Source of the DNA: Pseudomonadota bacterium
GTDB taxonomy: Bacteria > Bdellovibrionota > Bacteriovoracia > Bacteriovoracales > Bacteriovoracaceae
Direction: 5' to 3'
DNA: 64,000 nucleotides
Assembly (NCBI GenBank): GCA_027487515.1
Contig: JAIYDL010000016.1
Coordinates: 248,001-312,000 of the forward strand
Shown in pieces: positions 35,526-45,224 of this stretch (within the stretch, counting starts at the first letter, position 1; each line of letters starts with the position of its first letter). The translations under genes were made by a program, and so were the position numbers. The notes beneath the pieces were generated by a model that worked only from the letters and a program-made list of their open reading frames with translations, was not told the origin of the DNA and made no database searches.

Positions 35526-36461
35526 ATGATCAAGTACGTAATCCGTCGTCTCCTTTACCTCATCCCCGTGCTCCTCGGGGTGAGCTTTATTATCTTCGTG
35601 CTTTTTAACCTGGTTTCCGGTGACCCCACCGCTGTCCTTTTGGGGAAAAACGCAACGGCCCGGCAGATGGCGGAGCTGCGGGAGCAGTTGGGGCTCAACA
35701 AGCCGCTCCTGGAGCAGTACTTCGACGTCGTTCGGTCGGCCTTCACGTTTAACTTCGGGACTTCCTGGGCGACGAAGCAGGACATCTCCCAGATGATCGT
35801 CCAGGGGGCGTACCCCTCCCTGTGCCTCACCCTCCCGGCGTTTGTGTTCGCGACGATTCTCTCTCTCGTGATTTCGCTGGTCGCAGCGTTTTACCGAGGG
35901 AAGGGGATCGACCTCTTCGTGCGCATCATGTGCATCGCCGGGGTGAGCGTCTCGGCCCTGGCCTACATTTTATTCTTTCAGTATTTCTTCGCCTACAAGC
36001 TCGGCTGGTTTGAGATCTCTGGCTTCGAGTACGGATTCCCCGATTTCGTTCCCTACGTCGCACTCCCCGCAATCATCTTCGTTCTCCTGAGCCTCGGGCC
36101 TGACGTGCGCTTCTTCCGCACCGTCATCCTCGACGAGATCTACCAAGACTACGTCCGGACCGCTCGGGCGAAAGGTCTAACGGAAATTGTCGTCCTCTTG
36201 AAGCACGTCCTGAGAAACGCACTCATTCCGATCATCACCTACGTCGTGATCCAGATCCCGTCGCTGATCCTCGGGGCCCTGTTGTTGGAAAATTTCTTCA
36301 GCATCCCGGGCCTGGGTGGAATCACTCTGAATGCGCTCAACTCATCGGACTTCCCGGTGATCAAGGCGATGGCGATTCTCTCAAGTGTTCTCTACATCCT
36401 CCTGAGTCTCCTGACGGACGTGCTTTACACGTTCGCGGACCCACGGGTAAAGCTCAAATAG
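35526..36461 (+). CDS. oligopeptide ABC transporter permease, OppB/DppB type
   Basis: 311 aa, six membrane helices. N-terminal IRRLLYLIPVLLGVSFIIFVLFNLVSGDP and LREQLGLNKPLLEQYF are hallmarks of OppB/DppB. The EAA-type loop is DYVRTARAKGLTEIVVLLKHVLRNALIPI, contacting the ATPase. Pairs with the OppC-type permease 10 bp downstream. Confidence 0.94.
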   Translation: MIKYVIRRLLYLIPVLLGVSFIIFVLFNLVSGDPTAVLLGKNATARQMAELREQLGLNKPLLEQYFDVVRSAFTFNFGTSWATKQDISQMIVQGAYPSLCLTLPAFVFATILSLVISLVAAFYRGKGIDLFVRIMCIAGVSVSALAYILFFQYFFAYKLGWFEISGFEYGFPDFVPYVALPAIIFVLLSLGPDVRFFRTVILDEIYQDYVRTARAKGLTEIVVLLKHVLRNALIPIITYVVIQIPSLILGALLLENFFSIPGLGGITLNALNSSDFPVIKAMAILSSVLYILLSLLTDVLYTFADPRVKLK

Positions 36462-36471
36462 AAGTGAAATT

Positions 36472-37323
36472 ATGAAAGAAAACTCTCTCTGGAAAGACGC
36501 CTTCCGAAGACTCGTGACCGACAAGTTCGCGCTCGGATCCCTGCTCATCGTGCTCACCTACGCGATCGTCGCACTCCTGGCGGCCAGCGGGCTCATCGCG
36601 GCGGACTGGGCAAAGGAAGTTGGCGGCTCGAACCTGCCGCCCTCCACCGAGCACTGGTTCGGAACCGATATCTTTGGCCGTGACGTCTTGGCCAAGCTCA
36701 TCCGTGGGACTCAGATCGCGATGTCCGTGGGGCTCGTGACCTCGCTGATCGCCATTCCCATCGGCGTGATCCTCGGTGCCCTCGCCGGATACTTCGGCGG
36801 CTGGGTCGACGATGTCATCACCTGGCTTTACACGACCTTCTCCTCCATCCCGAACATCATGCTCTTGATCTCCATCACCATGATCCTCGGGAAAGGGATC
36901 TTCGCCGTTTACATCGCTCTCGGAGCGACCAGTTGGGTCACGCTCTGCCGGCTCATCCGCGGCGAGGTGATGAAGCACAAGGAACGCGAGTACGTGCAGG
37001 CCGCCGAAGCCATCGGGGGAGGGCACTTCCGAAAGCTCTTTATTCACATTCTTCCCAACGTCACGCACATCGTGATCATCAACACGTCACTCCAGTTCCA
37101 GTTCGCCATTAAGTCCGAGGTGATCCTGTCTTACCTAGGCCTCGGCGTCCAAGGGGAGCCGAGCTGGGGAACCATGATCGACGACGCGAAGCTCGAACTC
37201 TCACGGGGTGTCTGGTGGCAGCTCGCCGGTGCGACGTTGGCGATGTTCGTTGTGGTTCTAGCGTTCAACCTTCTCGGGGACGCGCTCCGTGATTCCCTCG
37301 ACCCTAAGCTAAAAGGAAAGTAG
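36472..37323 (+). CDS. oligopeptide ABC transporter permease, OppC/DppC type
   Basis: 283 aa. [31 protein letters not shown] is the OppC/DppC signature, and the EAA loop is [30 protein letters not shown]. The C-terminal [21 protein letters not shown] is also characteristic. Forms the heterodimeric channel with the preceding permease. The fused ATPase gene begins 2 bp after its stop. Confidence 0.94.
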   Translation: MKENSLWKDAFRRLVTDKFALGSLLIVLTYAIVALLAASGLIAADWAKEVGGSNLPPSTEHWFGTDIFGRDVLAKLIRGTQIAMSVGLVTSLIAIPIGVILGALAGYFGGWVDDVITWLYTTFSSIPNIMLLISITMILGKGIFAVYIALGATSWVTLCRLIRGEVMKHKEREYVQAAEAIGGGHFRKLFIHILPNVTHIVIINTSLQFQFAIKSEVILSYLGLGVQGEPSWGTMIDDAKLELSRGVWWQLAGATLAMFVVVLAFNLLGDALRDSLDPKLKGK

Positions 37324-37325
37324 CT

Positions 37326-39053
37326 ATGACGTCACCGCTTCTCTCGGTTAAAAACCTCGTCGTCGAATTCCAAACGGGTGAGGGTATTACTCGGGCCGTG
37401 AACAACATTTCGTTCGATATCCCCGCCGGCAAAACCATCGGCATCGTCGGTGAATCGGGGTCCGGGAAATCGGTGACCTCCCTCGCCGTCATGGGACTCT
37501 TGCAGCGGCCAGCGGCGCGCATCCCGCAGGGAGAGGTTTTTTTTAATGGCCAGGATCTTCTGAAGTTCGATGAGTCTCAGATGCGGGAGATCCGGGGGAA
37601 TCAGATCTCCATGATTTTCCAGGAACCCATGACGAGCCTCAATCCGGTTTTCAAGGTCGCTGACCAGATCGCGGAGACGATTCGGATTCATAAAAGTGTT
37701 TCAAAGAAAGAGGCCTGGGATCGGGCCGTCGATCTGATGAACCAGGTGGGGATTCCCAATCCTGCGCAGAGTGCGCATAAGTATCCCCATGAAATGTCTG
37801 GCGGACAAAAACAGCGGGTCATGATCGCGATGGCGATCGCCTGTGAGCCGAAGCTTCTCATAGCCGATGAGCCGACCACGGCCCTCGACGTCACGATCCA
37901 GAAGCAGGTGCTCGATCTTCTGCATAAGCTTCAGCAGCAGTACCAGATGAGTATGATGTTCATCACTCACGATCTCGGAGTGATTGGCGATATCGCCGAC
38001 GACGTCGTCGTCATGTACCGCTCGAACGTCGTTGAAAAGAACAATGCTGACGAGATTTTCACCACCGCAAAACACCCGTACACCAAGGGTCTCCTTGCGT
38101 GCCGACCGAAGCTTGGAGCGAATCCAAGGCGGCTCCTTACGGTCAGCGACTTCATGGACGAGAACGGAGTGGAGAAGCACATCTCAGCTGAGAGAGTTGT
38201 TGTTTTTGATAAAGAGCAAGAGAAAGAGAAATCCAGCGACATCCTTCTCGAGGTTAAAAACCTCGTTACCCACTTCCCCATCAAGGGTGGTCTATTTGGT
38301 CGGACCGTCGACCACTTCCGCGCCGTGAATGACGTGAGTTTTACGTTGAAGAAGGGGAAGACCCTGGGCCTCGTCGGTGAATCGGGGTGCGGTAAAACGA
38401 CCCTCGGCCGATCGATCCTGCGGCTGGTGGAGCCGGGCTCAGGAAGCATCAGCTACGGCGGGAAGGACATCACGCACATTTACGCGGAGGAGCTCCGGCT
38501 CCTGCGCCGGAAGATGCAGATCATCTTCCAGGATCCGTACTCCTCGCTCAATCCACGGATGACGATCTCCGAGATCCTGACGGAACCGTTGAACATCCAT
38601 GGAGTCGGAAACTCGCGGGCTGAGCGCCTCAGCATGGCCAAAGAACTCTTCGAAAAGGTGGGCCTGAAGGCGTCACAGCTTAATCGCTACCCGCATGAAT
38701 TCTCCGGCGGCCAACGACAGCGGATCTCGATCGCTCGGGCGTTGATGCTGCGGCCAGAGTTTGTCGTCTGCGATGAATCCGTTTCTGCCCTCGACGTTTC
38801 GATCCAGGCCCAGGTGCTGAACCTCCTTCTCGATCTCCAGGAAGAGTTCCACCTGACCTACATCTTCATTTCTCACGACCTTTCCGTCGTCAACTTCATC
38901 GCCGACGAAGTCGGTGTGATGAACGGCGGGAAGATCATCGAGATGGATAAGGCCAATAACATTTACAAGAACCCGAAGGAAGCCTACACGCGCGCACTCC
39001 TTTCTGCGATCCCGAAGGGCATCACGAAGGCGAACCTCTCCGCACTCCTCTAG
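37326..39053 (+). CDS. fused double ATP-binding subunit of oligopeptide ABC transporter (OppD-OppF / YejF type)
   Basis: 575 aa containing two complete nucleotide-binding domains. NBD1: Walker A GESGSGKS (near 39), signature [14 protein letters not shown], Walker [16 protein letters not shown]2 from about 300: [40 protein letters not shown]1 is followed by a [13 protein letters not shown] segment typical of OppD/DppD; the CX-type Fe-S Cys cluster is not evident. Energises peptide uptake. Completes the operon; converges with the symporter gene, 3 bp apart. Confidence 0.93.
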   Translation: MTSPLLSVKNLVVEFQTGEGITRAVNNISFDIPAGKTIGIVGESGSGKSVTSLAVMGLLQRPAARIPQGEVFFNGQDLLKFDESQMREIRGNQISMIFQEPMTSLNPVFKVADQIAETIRIHKSVSKKEAWDRAVDLMNQVGIPNPAQSAHKYPHEMSGGQKQRVMIAMAIACEPKLLIADEPTTALDVTIQKQVLDLLHKLQQQYQMSMMFITHDLGVIGDIADDVVVMYRSNVVEKNNADEIFTTAKHPYTKGLLACRPKLGANPRRLLTVSDFMDENGVEKHISAERVVVFDKEQEKEKSSDILLEVKNLVTHFPIKGGLFGRTVDHFRAVNDVSFTLKKGKTLGLVGESGCGKTTLGRSILRLVEPGSGSISYGGKDITHIYAEELRLLRRKMQIIFQDPYSSLNPRMTISEILTEPLNIHGVGNSRAERLSMAKELFEKVGLKASQLNRYPHEFSGGQRQRISIARALMLRPEFVVCDESVSALDVSIQAQVLNLLLDLQEEFHLTYIFISHDLSVVNFIADEVGVMNGGKIIEMDKANNIYKNPKEAYTRALLSAIPKGITKANLSALL

Positions 39054-39056
39054 CGT

Positions 39057-40514
39057 TTAGGCTCCGCGGTAAGGCCTTGCCGCCGCGTAGACTTTTAAGA
39101 AGAGCATGGAAAGGGCACAGCCCCAGTAGACGTTGAGGTTCCAGTCCCACTGGAGAACGTACGTGTTCGCATAGACGCCGGCCATGCCAAAGGCGTAGGC
39201 GCCAGCGACGCTCGCGGGAGTGAGCTGATAGGTGAACCACTTTTTGAAGACGACCTTGGTGAGAAAAATTCCCAAAAGTGCGCCGCCCGTCCAAGATTGG
39301 ACCTTGAGTCCTAGCAGCAGAAGTCCATCGTTCGCCGACGCGACGACGGCAATCCCGAAAAGGAGAAGCGTGATCACCGCTGTGTCGATGACGGAGTTTC
39401 GCTCGAGGTTTGCTGAATCCCGATTGGGAAGAATATCGTTGTAGACGGTAGCGCAGAGTGCGTTGATGGTAGAGTCAAGTGTGCTCATGGTAGCGGCCAT
39501 GACCCCTGCGACCATGATTCCACGGATACCTGCTGGGAAGTGATTGACGATGTAATAGGAGAAGAGGTGATCAGCGTTGGCCACTGTCGCCGGGAACGGA
39601 TGACTTTGGTAGTGCGCCCAAAGAAGGGCACCCACCCCTAGGAACAAGAGGCCCACGGAGATGGAGATGAAGGAAGAAAAAAAGATGGCCTGTTGTGCCC
39701 GACGAAGGCTGTGATTCGCAGTGAGTCGCTGTGCAAAGTCTTGATCCACTCCATGCGTTGACATATCAAAGAGCACACCTCCGAAGAAGCCGAAGATGAA
39801 GGGCCATGGATTTGCGACTGAAAAGAAAGAGGTCTTGCCTGCTGCTGCCGCAATTCCCATGAGTTCGCCCCAGCTCTGACCACTGGTCACCGGGATAAGG
39901 TAATGAGCGATGATGCCTCCGGAAATGAAGAGGCCCATTTGCATGATGTCTGTCCGGACGACGGCCTTGAGGCCCCCGATCAGGGTGTACAAGAAAGTAA
40001 TGAATGTGACGACCGCAAGGCCCAGGTAAACGTTGGTTCCGATGAAGTGAGCGACCAGGATCGAGCCGGAGAAGAGACGGACACCAACCGAGAGGATCTT
40101 TGAGATGGCGTACAAAACGGCGACGGTCCGCCGCCCGGATGGCAGACCCGTTTCCTGCGCCATCACTTCGTAGATGGTCAGGCCCTTGCCGTAGACCTTG
40201 GGCAGGAAGACGAGTGCGATCGCGATGCGGCCTAGGATGGCCCCCAGGTAGATCTGGATGAAGCTGAAGTCTTTGTTAAACGCGAACGCCGGGATCCCAA
40301 GGAAGGTCAGCGCAGAAACTTCCGTGGCGATGATTGAGCAAATTGATTCAGTAAACGTGAGGGAGTTATTTGCCATGTACTGCTCGCGGGCGCGGTCTCT
40401 CGCGCTGGCCGAGGGGGTGAGGGTTCGAGTCTCCTGGCCAGCGCGGATGGCGAGGTAAAACACGAAGATTATGTAGATGGCGATGACGATCCAGTCGATG
40501 GGAAGAAAATCCAT
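39057..40514 (-). CDS. sodium:solute symporter (SSS family)
   Basis: 485 aa, about 13 membrane helices. Family features: YMANNSLTFTESICSIIATEVSALTFLGIPAFAF, the GGLKAVVRTDIMQMGLFI loop (the SSS signature region) and GIMVAGVMAATMSTLDSTINALC with the Na+-site Ser/Thr. Substrate (sugar, sialic acid, proline or other) cannot be told. Start at ATG 40514 chosen for AGGAG 8 bp upstream and direct entry into the first helix (MDFLPIDWIVIAIYII); a longer in-frame start at 40568 has no good ribosome site. Confidence 0.88.
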   Translation of the reverse strand: MDFLPIDWIVIAIYIIFVFYLAIRAGQETRTLTPSASARDRAREQYMANNSLTFTESICSIIATEVSALTFLGIPAFAFNKDFSFIQIYLGAILGRIAIALVFLPKVYGKGLTIYEVMAQETGLPSGRRTVAVLYAISKILSVGVRLFSGSILVAHFIGTNVYLGLAVVTFITFLYTLIGGLKAVVRTDIMQMGLFISGGIIAHYLIPVTSGQSWGELMGIAAAAGKTSFFSVANPWPFIFGFFGGVLFDMSTHGVDQDFAQRLTANHSLRRAQQAIFFSSFISISVGLLFLGVGALLWAHYQSHPFPATVANADHLFSYYIVNHFPAGIRGIMVAGVMAATMSTLDSTINALCATVYNDILPNRDSANLERNSVIDTAVITLLLFGIAVVASANDGLLLLGLKVQSWTGGALLGIFLTKVVFKKWFTYQLTPASVAGAYAFGMAGVYANTYVLQWDWNLNVYWGCALSMLFLKVYAAARPYRGA

Positions 40515-40651
40515 GGGCACTCCTATGTGCCGCGGAGTGTACGATAACGGGGTAATTCCGTCCACCAAGGGAGGCTAGATATCTTTACATAAATGCTCCT
40601 CATAGGATCTGTTTAGAAGCCGATAGGTCTTTAGAAGTACTGGGCTTTTTT

Positions 40652-41647
40652 ATGAACCATGAAAAGAAAATTTTAGCAAAGCTCCTCGTGAAAGACCTCG
40701 CGAAGAAAGTCATTTGCGATGGCCACCTCTACCTCTCCTCTGGAGAGCGCCGGTTCTACGTCATGAAACCCGGTGTCCTCGTTGATCCCGGGTTCATCAA
40801 AAAGCACGCGGCCACCAATCAGGCGTTCGACTTTGACTGCAGTACTTCGCCGGCCCATCGCGAACAGTTCCGGCGCCATTTCCGTGAGCTCCGCTACCTC
40901 CAGTTTGAGAAAGATCTGCGGGAGAAGTGCGTGCTCATCGTGCGCGACTTCCATCGCACGTTCTCCTCCGACAACCACTTCCTAAGTTTCGCCCTCGCGT
41001 GCCACGATGAGTTCTGCCTCCTTCCCATCGAGCAGCAGATTCGCATGCACGAGACGGACATGCATCTCTACCGGAAGGCCCTTTACGCTGCGGCCTTCTC
41101 CGTCGTCACGGCGATGGCCAATGACTTCTTCCATTACATGATGGTGAAGGACCTCTACAACATCACTTTCTCTCTCGACGCAGGCCTCTCGGAAGCCAAC
41201 TACAGCTACTTCGTCGCCGAGGCTTGCAACGCTGAAAATAAGGGCCCGGGTGAAGGCCGTCACTACCTCGAGACGGAGCGTGCCTCCGAGCTCGAGAAAG
41301 ACGTCTTCTTCGGACATCCGGCAAGAAGCTATGAGCTCTTGAAGACGCTGAAGATCCTGAGCTACCCGGAGCTCGCGGAAGCCGTGCTCTACCAGCACGA
41401 ACTCTCTGATGGTTCAGGGTTCCCTCGAGGGATCCGCAAGGGCCAGGTCTCGAGCTGGGAAGCCGTGATCATTTTCGCAGACTCTCTGGTCGAGATTCTG
41501 CCGGAGTACGATTTTGAGACCCAGGTCGTCGAGTACCTTTTGAACTTTAAAAACCAGAAGCAGAACGAACTCCCGGTGAACCGTGTGTTCCGAAAGCTTT
41601 GCCTCACGCTCGAGTACGTGAAGAGCTTTAAGGAAACCGGATCCTAG
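40652..41647 (+). CDS. degenerate HD-GYP-like protein
   Basis: 331 aa. The N-terminal 110 residues resemble the small alpha/beta domain preceding some HD-GYP proteins. The C-terminal half aligns with HD-GYP: KDLYNITFSLDAGLSE sits where HDIGK should be (H and D replaced by Y and N), and LYQHELSDGSGFPRGI stands for HHExxDGxGYP (first H to Q, Y to F). The downstream EAVIIFADSLVEI helix fits. Metal binding and hydrolysis are therefore unlikely; a c-di-GMP receptor or scaffold role is plausible. Its stop shares a base with the GTG start of the coiled-coil gene. Confidence 0.65.
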   Translation: MNHEKKILAKLLVKDLAKKVICDGHLYLSSGERRFYVMKPGVLVDPGFIKKHAATNQAFDFDCSTSPAHREQFRRHFRELRYLQFEKDLREKCVLIVRDFHRTFSSDNHFLSFALACHDEFCLLPIEQQIRMHETDMHLYRKALYAAAFSVVTAMANDFFHYMMVKDLYNITFSLDAGLSEANYSYFVAEACNAENKGPGEGRHYLETERASELEKDVFFGHPARSYELLKTLKILSYPELAEAVLYQHELSDGSGFPRGIRKGQVSSWEAVIIFADSLVEILPEYDFETQVVEYLLNFKNQKQNELPVNRVFRKLCLTLEYVKSFKETGS

Positions 41648-44310
41648 TGGAAGCAGCGAAGAAGCAACTCGCCATTCTGAACCTCGCCGGAGAGCTCGAC
41701 CCAGAGCTCCTGCGCTACCTCACGGCCAGAAACGTAAAGATTCTTCCTTCGGACGCTGACAAAACGACGTCGTGGACCCATGTTCTCACGAGGGAGCTCC
41801 AGGACTTCTCCGCCCTCAACAAGACCCATGGCCTTGTCGCCAAGGGCCGGCATGCGATTTCGTTGACTCGCGTTGAAAACCTCCAGAACTTCACTGCGAA
41901 CAATGGGAACTTAATCATCGACAGTCTCTGGCTCGGGACGCCGATGGGTCCCTTTGTTCTCGACAAGTATTTCCAAAGCTTCGGTGGGATCACCCTCGGG
42001 GATAACTACCCGGCGTTCACCGAAGTGGGTTCGTTCAATGTGGCCAATCCGTTTAACACTGGAGAGTACGTCGATCGGATGGTCTCCCGCGCCTTCGAGC
42101 AGGGCGCCGAGGCCCTTGCGGTGAAATCCTACTTCGATCACTTGATCATGTACGTCGCAGGGTTGAAGAATCGGGGTAAGGTCGGGTTACCGTTTGAAGT
42201 CACCTACGGGACGTTCCAAGACATCTTCGCCCTCCAGGTTCACTTCTTTGCGAACTCCCTGGCGATCGCCGACCTCACCGCGGCCCTAGGGCCGGGGCTC
42301 TCGAAGAGGCCGGAAGAATACTACTTAAACCTGGCGGTTCAATCCGCCGACTTCTTCGACTTTTCCTTTATCCCAGAGGTGAGCAAAGTCGTCGTCACGG
42401 GTCTGTGGACGAAGGACGAGCGCATCCGCTTTGAAAACCGCGGCCTCATGATCACTGCTCTGGAGGGTGGCGAACCGCTGGCCCCTTATAAAAATGACAC
42501 CGCCACCGCCTCGATCGTCATCGCCGCCACACCGATTGAGGATTTCACCGAGAAGCTCACAATCCCTGCGGGCCCGATGGAGACAGAAGAGTCCAGACTT
42601 GTGAAGGGAATGCTCGAAGAAGAAGAAGACTCGTCAGAGCAGCGCTTCAGCTCGGAGACGCCGGAGGCCGAAACTCTCACTCGGCTCTCGGGGACCCCTG
42701 ATGAGCGAGAGGCGGTGTCTCGGGTCTCTGGGATGCCAGCCGAGAAAGAACTTGTCACCAAGGTCTCTGGAGGTTCGGCAGAAGAAACGAACCACGTTAC
42801 CCGGATCGCTGCCGACAGGCCCGAGGCCCGACAGGAAGGACTGCGAGTCCAGAGTCTGGGCGAACAAAAATCGGACCGTGGTGCCCTTACAGTTAAATCA
42901 CTGGGAGTGGGGGCGCAGCCGGCAACCGGGAAGACCGGGCTCTATAACTTCGCGCAGACCCTCGGGAAAGCACCAGAGGAGTTAACCGAGAGCGAAGTCA
43001 AAAGTTTTTTAGACCACGACGAGACCCGCGGCGCGGAGTTCGATAACCCGGTCGTCAAGCAGCTGGAGCAGCAACTGGTGTCGACGAGATCGGAGAACGA
43101 AAATCTCAAGCGGCAGTTGGTGACACTGTCGACAGAGCTTCGGGTCGTGAAGGAAGGTCGCGAGCGGGCGGTCAAGCTCCAGGCCATGGCCGCAGCGGCG
43201 GCCGATGAGAAGCTGGCAGGAGCGAAAGGGCCGGAGGAGGATCTCGTTCGGCGCCAGCTTGAGAAAAAACTCCAGGAGCAAAAGACCCTGAACGAGGAAG
43301 ATCTCAAACGGATCACCGCGTACTTCGAAAAAGAATCCAAGCTCGTCGATGCCCAGCGCGAGCTCGAACTAAAAGTTCGAAAGCTCGAGCTCGAAGCTGG
43401 CCAGAAGGAGACCTTCTACTCAAAGGAATTAGAGAAAGTCGATCGGTTGGCCAAGGGCAAGGAGATCGTTCTCGCTAAGACGAAAGAGAATCTCACGAAG
43501 CTCCTCGAGCGCAAGGAGCAAGACATCGCTGCTCTCCGCTACAAGAGCGACGAGCTAGCGAAGGCACTCGCGAGTGGCCCCGCGGCGTCTCAGGCACAGA
43601 TGATCCGTGAGCTCGAGAAGCAGAACCAGACCTTCCAGAAGCAACTGGAAGTCTACAAGAAGCAGTTCGCGACCATGTCGTCAAACCTTCAGCCGGGGAA
43701 GGGTGAAGAGGAATTCAAAGAGGAAGTACGGAAGCTTCAAATGATCAACCAGCAGTTGAAGAATCAGGTCGATGCGGGTCGCCGCGAAGCTGAAAAACTT
43801 CAGGCGAAGATCGGACTCGATAACACCCAAATGATGCAGCTTCGGACCGAGAAATCGAAGGTCGAGCAAGAGTTAAAGAAGGCGATTCAGGATGCGAAAG
43901 CAGCGCTGACGATGACCCCCGCTGCTGGGGCCTTAGAGCAGGAGCTTAAGAAGTCACTGACGAAGGCCCAGACTCAAGCGCAAATGATGGAAGGGCAACT
44001 GAAAGAAACGCAGACGAAGATTGTGGCCCTGGAGGCCAAAGTCGTCGAGCTCTCCAAAACTCAGAAATCGACCGGCCCTGAGGAAGGGGCCAAGGGGAAG
44101 ACGGGTCACCTAGAAACCCAGGTCAAAAAGCTCACGCAAGAATTGAACGCTCGTGACGCCCTCCTTTCAGAAGTGAAGAAAGAAACGAACAAGCTCCGAG
44201 CGGAGAAAACGGCGCTCCAGAATCAGGTCGATAAGTACAAAAAAGAGGCAGACAAGATTGAGAAAAGTAAGCCGGGTGCACCGAAGAAGCCCGGTGGTAA
44301 AGCCGCCTAA
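41647..44310 (+). CDS. large cytoplasmic protein with long C-terminal coiled coil
   Basis: 887 aa, no signal peptide, family not recognised. Residues 1-290 form a globular alpha/beta domain (LNLAGELDPELLRYL, FGGITLGDNYPAFTEVGSFNVANPF). Residues 330-430 are a repeat-bearing linker with units like TRLSGTPDERE, SRVSGMPAEKE, TKVSGGSAEE. Residues 450-870 are continuous heptad coiled coil, ending in a K/P/G tail. GTG start overlapping the degenerate HD-GYP stop by one base: the two are surely cotranslated and may form a structural signalling assembly at the cell interior. Followed by the promoter of tRNA-Leu. Confidence 0.8.
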   Translation: MEAAKKQLAILNLAGELDPELLRYLTARNVKILPSDADKTTSWTHVLTRELQDFSALNKTHGLVAKGRHAISLTRVENLQNFTANNGNLIIDSLWLGTPMGPFVLDKYFQSFGGITLGDNYPAFTEVGSFNVANPFNTGEYVDRMVSRAFEQGAEALAVKSYFDHLIMYVAGLKNRGKVGLPFEVTYGTFQDIFALQVHFFANSLAIADLTAALGPGLSKRPEEYYLNLAVQSADFFDFSFIPEVSKVVVTGLWTKDERIRFENRGLMITALEGGEPLAPYKNDTATASIVIAATPIEDFTEKLTIPAGPMETEESRLVKGMLEEEEDSSEQRFSSETPEAETLTRLSGTPDEREAVSRVSGMPAEKELVTKVSGGSAEETNHVTRIAADRPEARQEGLRVQSLGEQKSDRGALTVKSLGVGAQPATGKTGLYNFAQTLGKAPEELTESEVKSFLDHDETRGAEFDNPVVKQLEQQLVSTRSENENLKRQLVTLSTELRVVKEGRERAVKLQAMAAAAADEKLAGAKGPEEDLVRRQLEKKLQEQKTLNEEDLKRITAYFEKESKLVDAQRELELKVRKLELEAGQKETFYSKELEKVDRLAKGKEIVLAKTKENLTKLLERKEQDIAALRYKSDELAKALASGPAASQAQMIRELEKQNQTFQKQLEVYKKQFATMSSNLQPGKGEEEFKEEVRKLQMINQQLKNQVDAGRREAEKLQAKIGLDNTQMMQLRTEKSKVEQELKKAIQDAKAALTMTPAAGALEQELKKSLTKAQTQAQMMEGQLKETQTKIVALEAKVVELSKTQKSTGPEEGAKGKTGHLETQVKKLTQELNARDALLSEVKKETNKLRAEKTALQNQVDKYKKEADKIEKSKPGAPKKPGGKAA

Positions 44311-44318
44311 TTTTTCAC

Positions 44319-44347
44319 TTGCCAACCTCCCCGCGATCATTAATAAT
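44319..44347 (+). promoter_or_regulatory. sigma-70-like promoter of tRNA-Leu
   Basis: TTGCCA (44319-44324), 16 or 17 bp, then TAATAA/AATAAT (44341-44347). Transcription would start about 15 bp before the tRNA 5' end. Confidence 0.65.
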
Positions 44348-44369
44348 CTCGAACTTCACGTACCTAGAT

Positions 44370-44452
44370 GCCCAGTTGGTGGAATTGGTAGACACGTTAG
44401 GCTTAGAACCTAATGCGCGAGCGTGGGGGTTCGAGTCCCTCACTGGGCACCA
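44370..44452 (+). tRNA. tRNA-Leu (anticodon TAG), CCA encoded
   Basis: 83-nt cloverleaf. Acceptor arms GCCCAGT (44370-44376) and ACTGGGC (44442-44448) pair fully, then A and genomic CCA. The anticodon stem TTAGG / CCTAA encloses CTTAGAA, anticodon TAG, reading CTA and related Leu codons. The variable arm is present (class II tRNA), and GGTTCGAGTCC is the T-arm. A terminator follows. Confidence 0.96.
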
Positions 44453-44479
44453 ACAAAAGTATGTGATCGTTTTTAAAAA

Positions 44480-44509
44480 GCCTCCGTCTCGCGCCGGAGG
44501 CTTTTTTTT
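44480..44509 (+). terminator. Rho-independent terminator after tRNA-Leu
   Basis: Stem GCCTCCG (44480-44486) with CGGAGGC (44495-44501), then eight T. Ends the tRNA transcript 28 bp after CCA. Confidence 0.92.
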
Positions 44510-44742
44510 GATAAACCTCGAGCATAACCCTGCTCTCGAGTCGAAGCAATCTTCGTTTCTCCCTCCCCATCACAAGAACCTCTTCGAATGGTTCGATAAT
44601 CAGTCGATCTGCCAGGAGCCTAAGGCTTGATGAAGCGGCGAAGGCCGAGACCCATTACATTAATTCATACTTCCGAATCTTAGCAATCCGGTTGATCGTC
44701 TTCTGGTTATTCTGGCCATTCAAAAAATTCAAAGGAGCGTGC

Positions 44743-45012
44743 ATGAAGTTACTTATCCTGGCGACCGTAGTCCTCATCTCAACCCAAGCATTTGCACTAC
44801 CACGGAAGTGTTTTACCCTTGCGGAGAACAATGTTCGCTACGCCGGGGAAGACGCCGAAGCGTACAAGTGCGTAAAAGCCGCTAACGGTGGAGTTGTTAT
44901 CTGCGAAGTCGCTGCCTACAAGGGTGGTGGCGATGCGGTGGACACATGGAGAGTTGTCCTGGATCCGACTTGCTCAAGAGTTTACCGCTCCGAGCTCATC
45001 GGGGAGGAGTAG
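44743..45012 (+). CDS. small exported Cys-containing protein
   Basis: 89 aa, not recognised. Signal peptide MKLLILATVVLISTQAFA, mature part of about 70 residues with four Cys (KCFTL, YKCVKA, VICEVA, PTCSRV), so probably two disulfides. ATG 44743 chosen for AAAGGAG 5 bp upstream; an in-frame ATG at 44692 would bury the signal peptide. First of three exported proteins in a row behind the tRNA, each with its own spacing of about 210-220 bp and so likely separate transcripts. Confidence 0.78.
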   Translation: MKLLILATVVLISTQAFALPRKCFTLAENNVRYAGEDAEAYKCVKAANGGVVICEVAAYKGGGDAVDTWRVVLDPTCSRVYRSELIGEE

Positions 45013-45048
45013 TAACCCTGTCTTCCCCGACAAAGTGCGAAGAGAATA

Positions 45049-45081
45049 GGCCGGCTGGAGACCCAAAATTGCCATCCGGCC
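45049..45081 (+). other. inverted repeat after the small exported gene
   Basis: GGCCGG (45049-45054) pairs with CCGGCC (45076-45081), with flanking TGCGAA/TTCGCT-like extension. Could end transcription of the upstream gene, but there is no T-run. Confidence 0.4.
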
Positions 45082-45224
45082 TTCGCTTTACGATGGAAAC
45101 CCAGCTCCGCTAAATTCACCCTGACCACGACCGATGGAAGTGTATTTTTTTCACGCGTCCGGGAAAGTTCATTTCCCCGAGGGATTCTGATGTACCCTCC
45201 GTCAGTCTAAAAGGTGGTGTGCGA

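Noticed and set aside
44319-44630. 103-residue open frame across the tRNA
   Set aside because: It runs through the complete tRNA-Leu and its terminator, uses a TTG inside the promoter, and has no family-like sequence.
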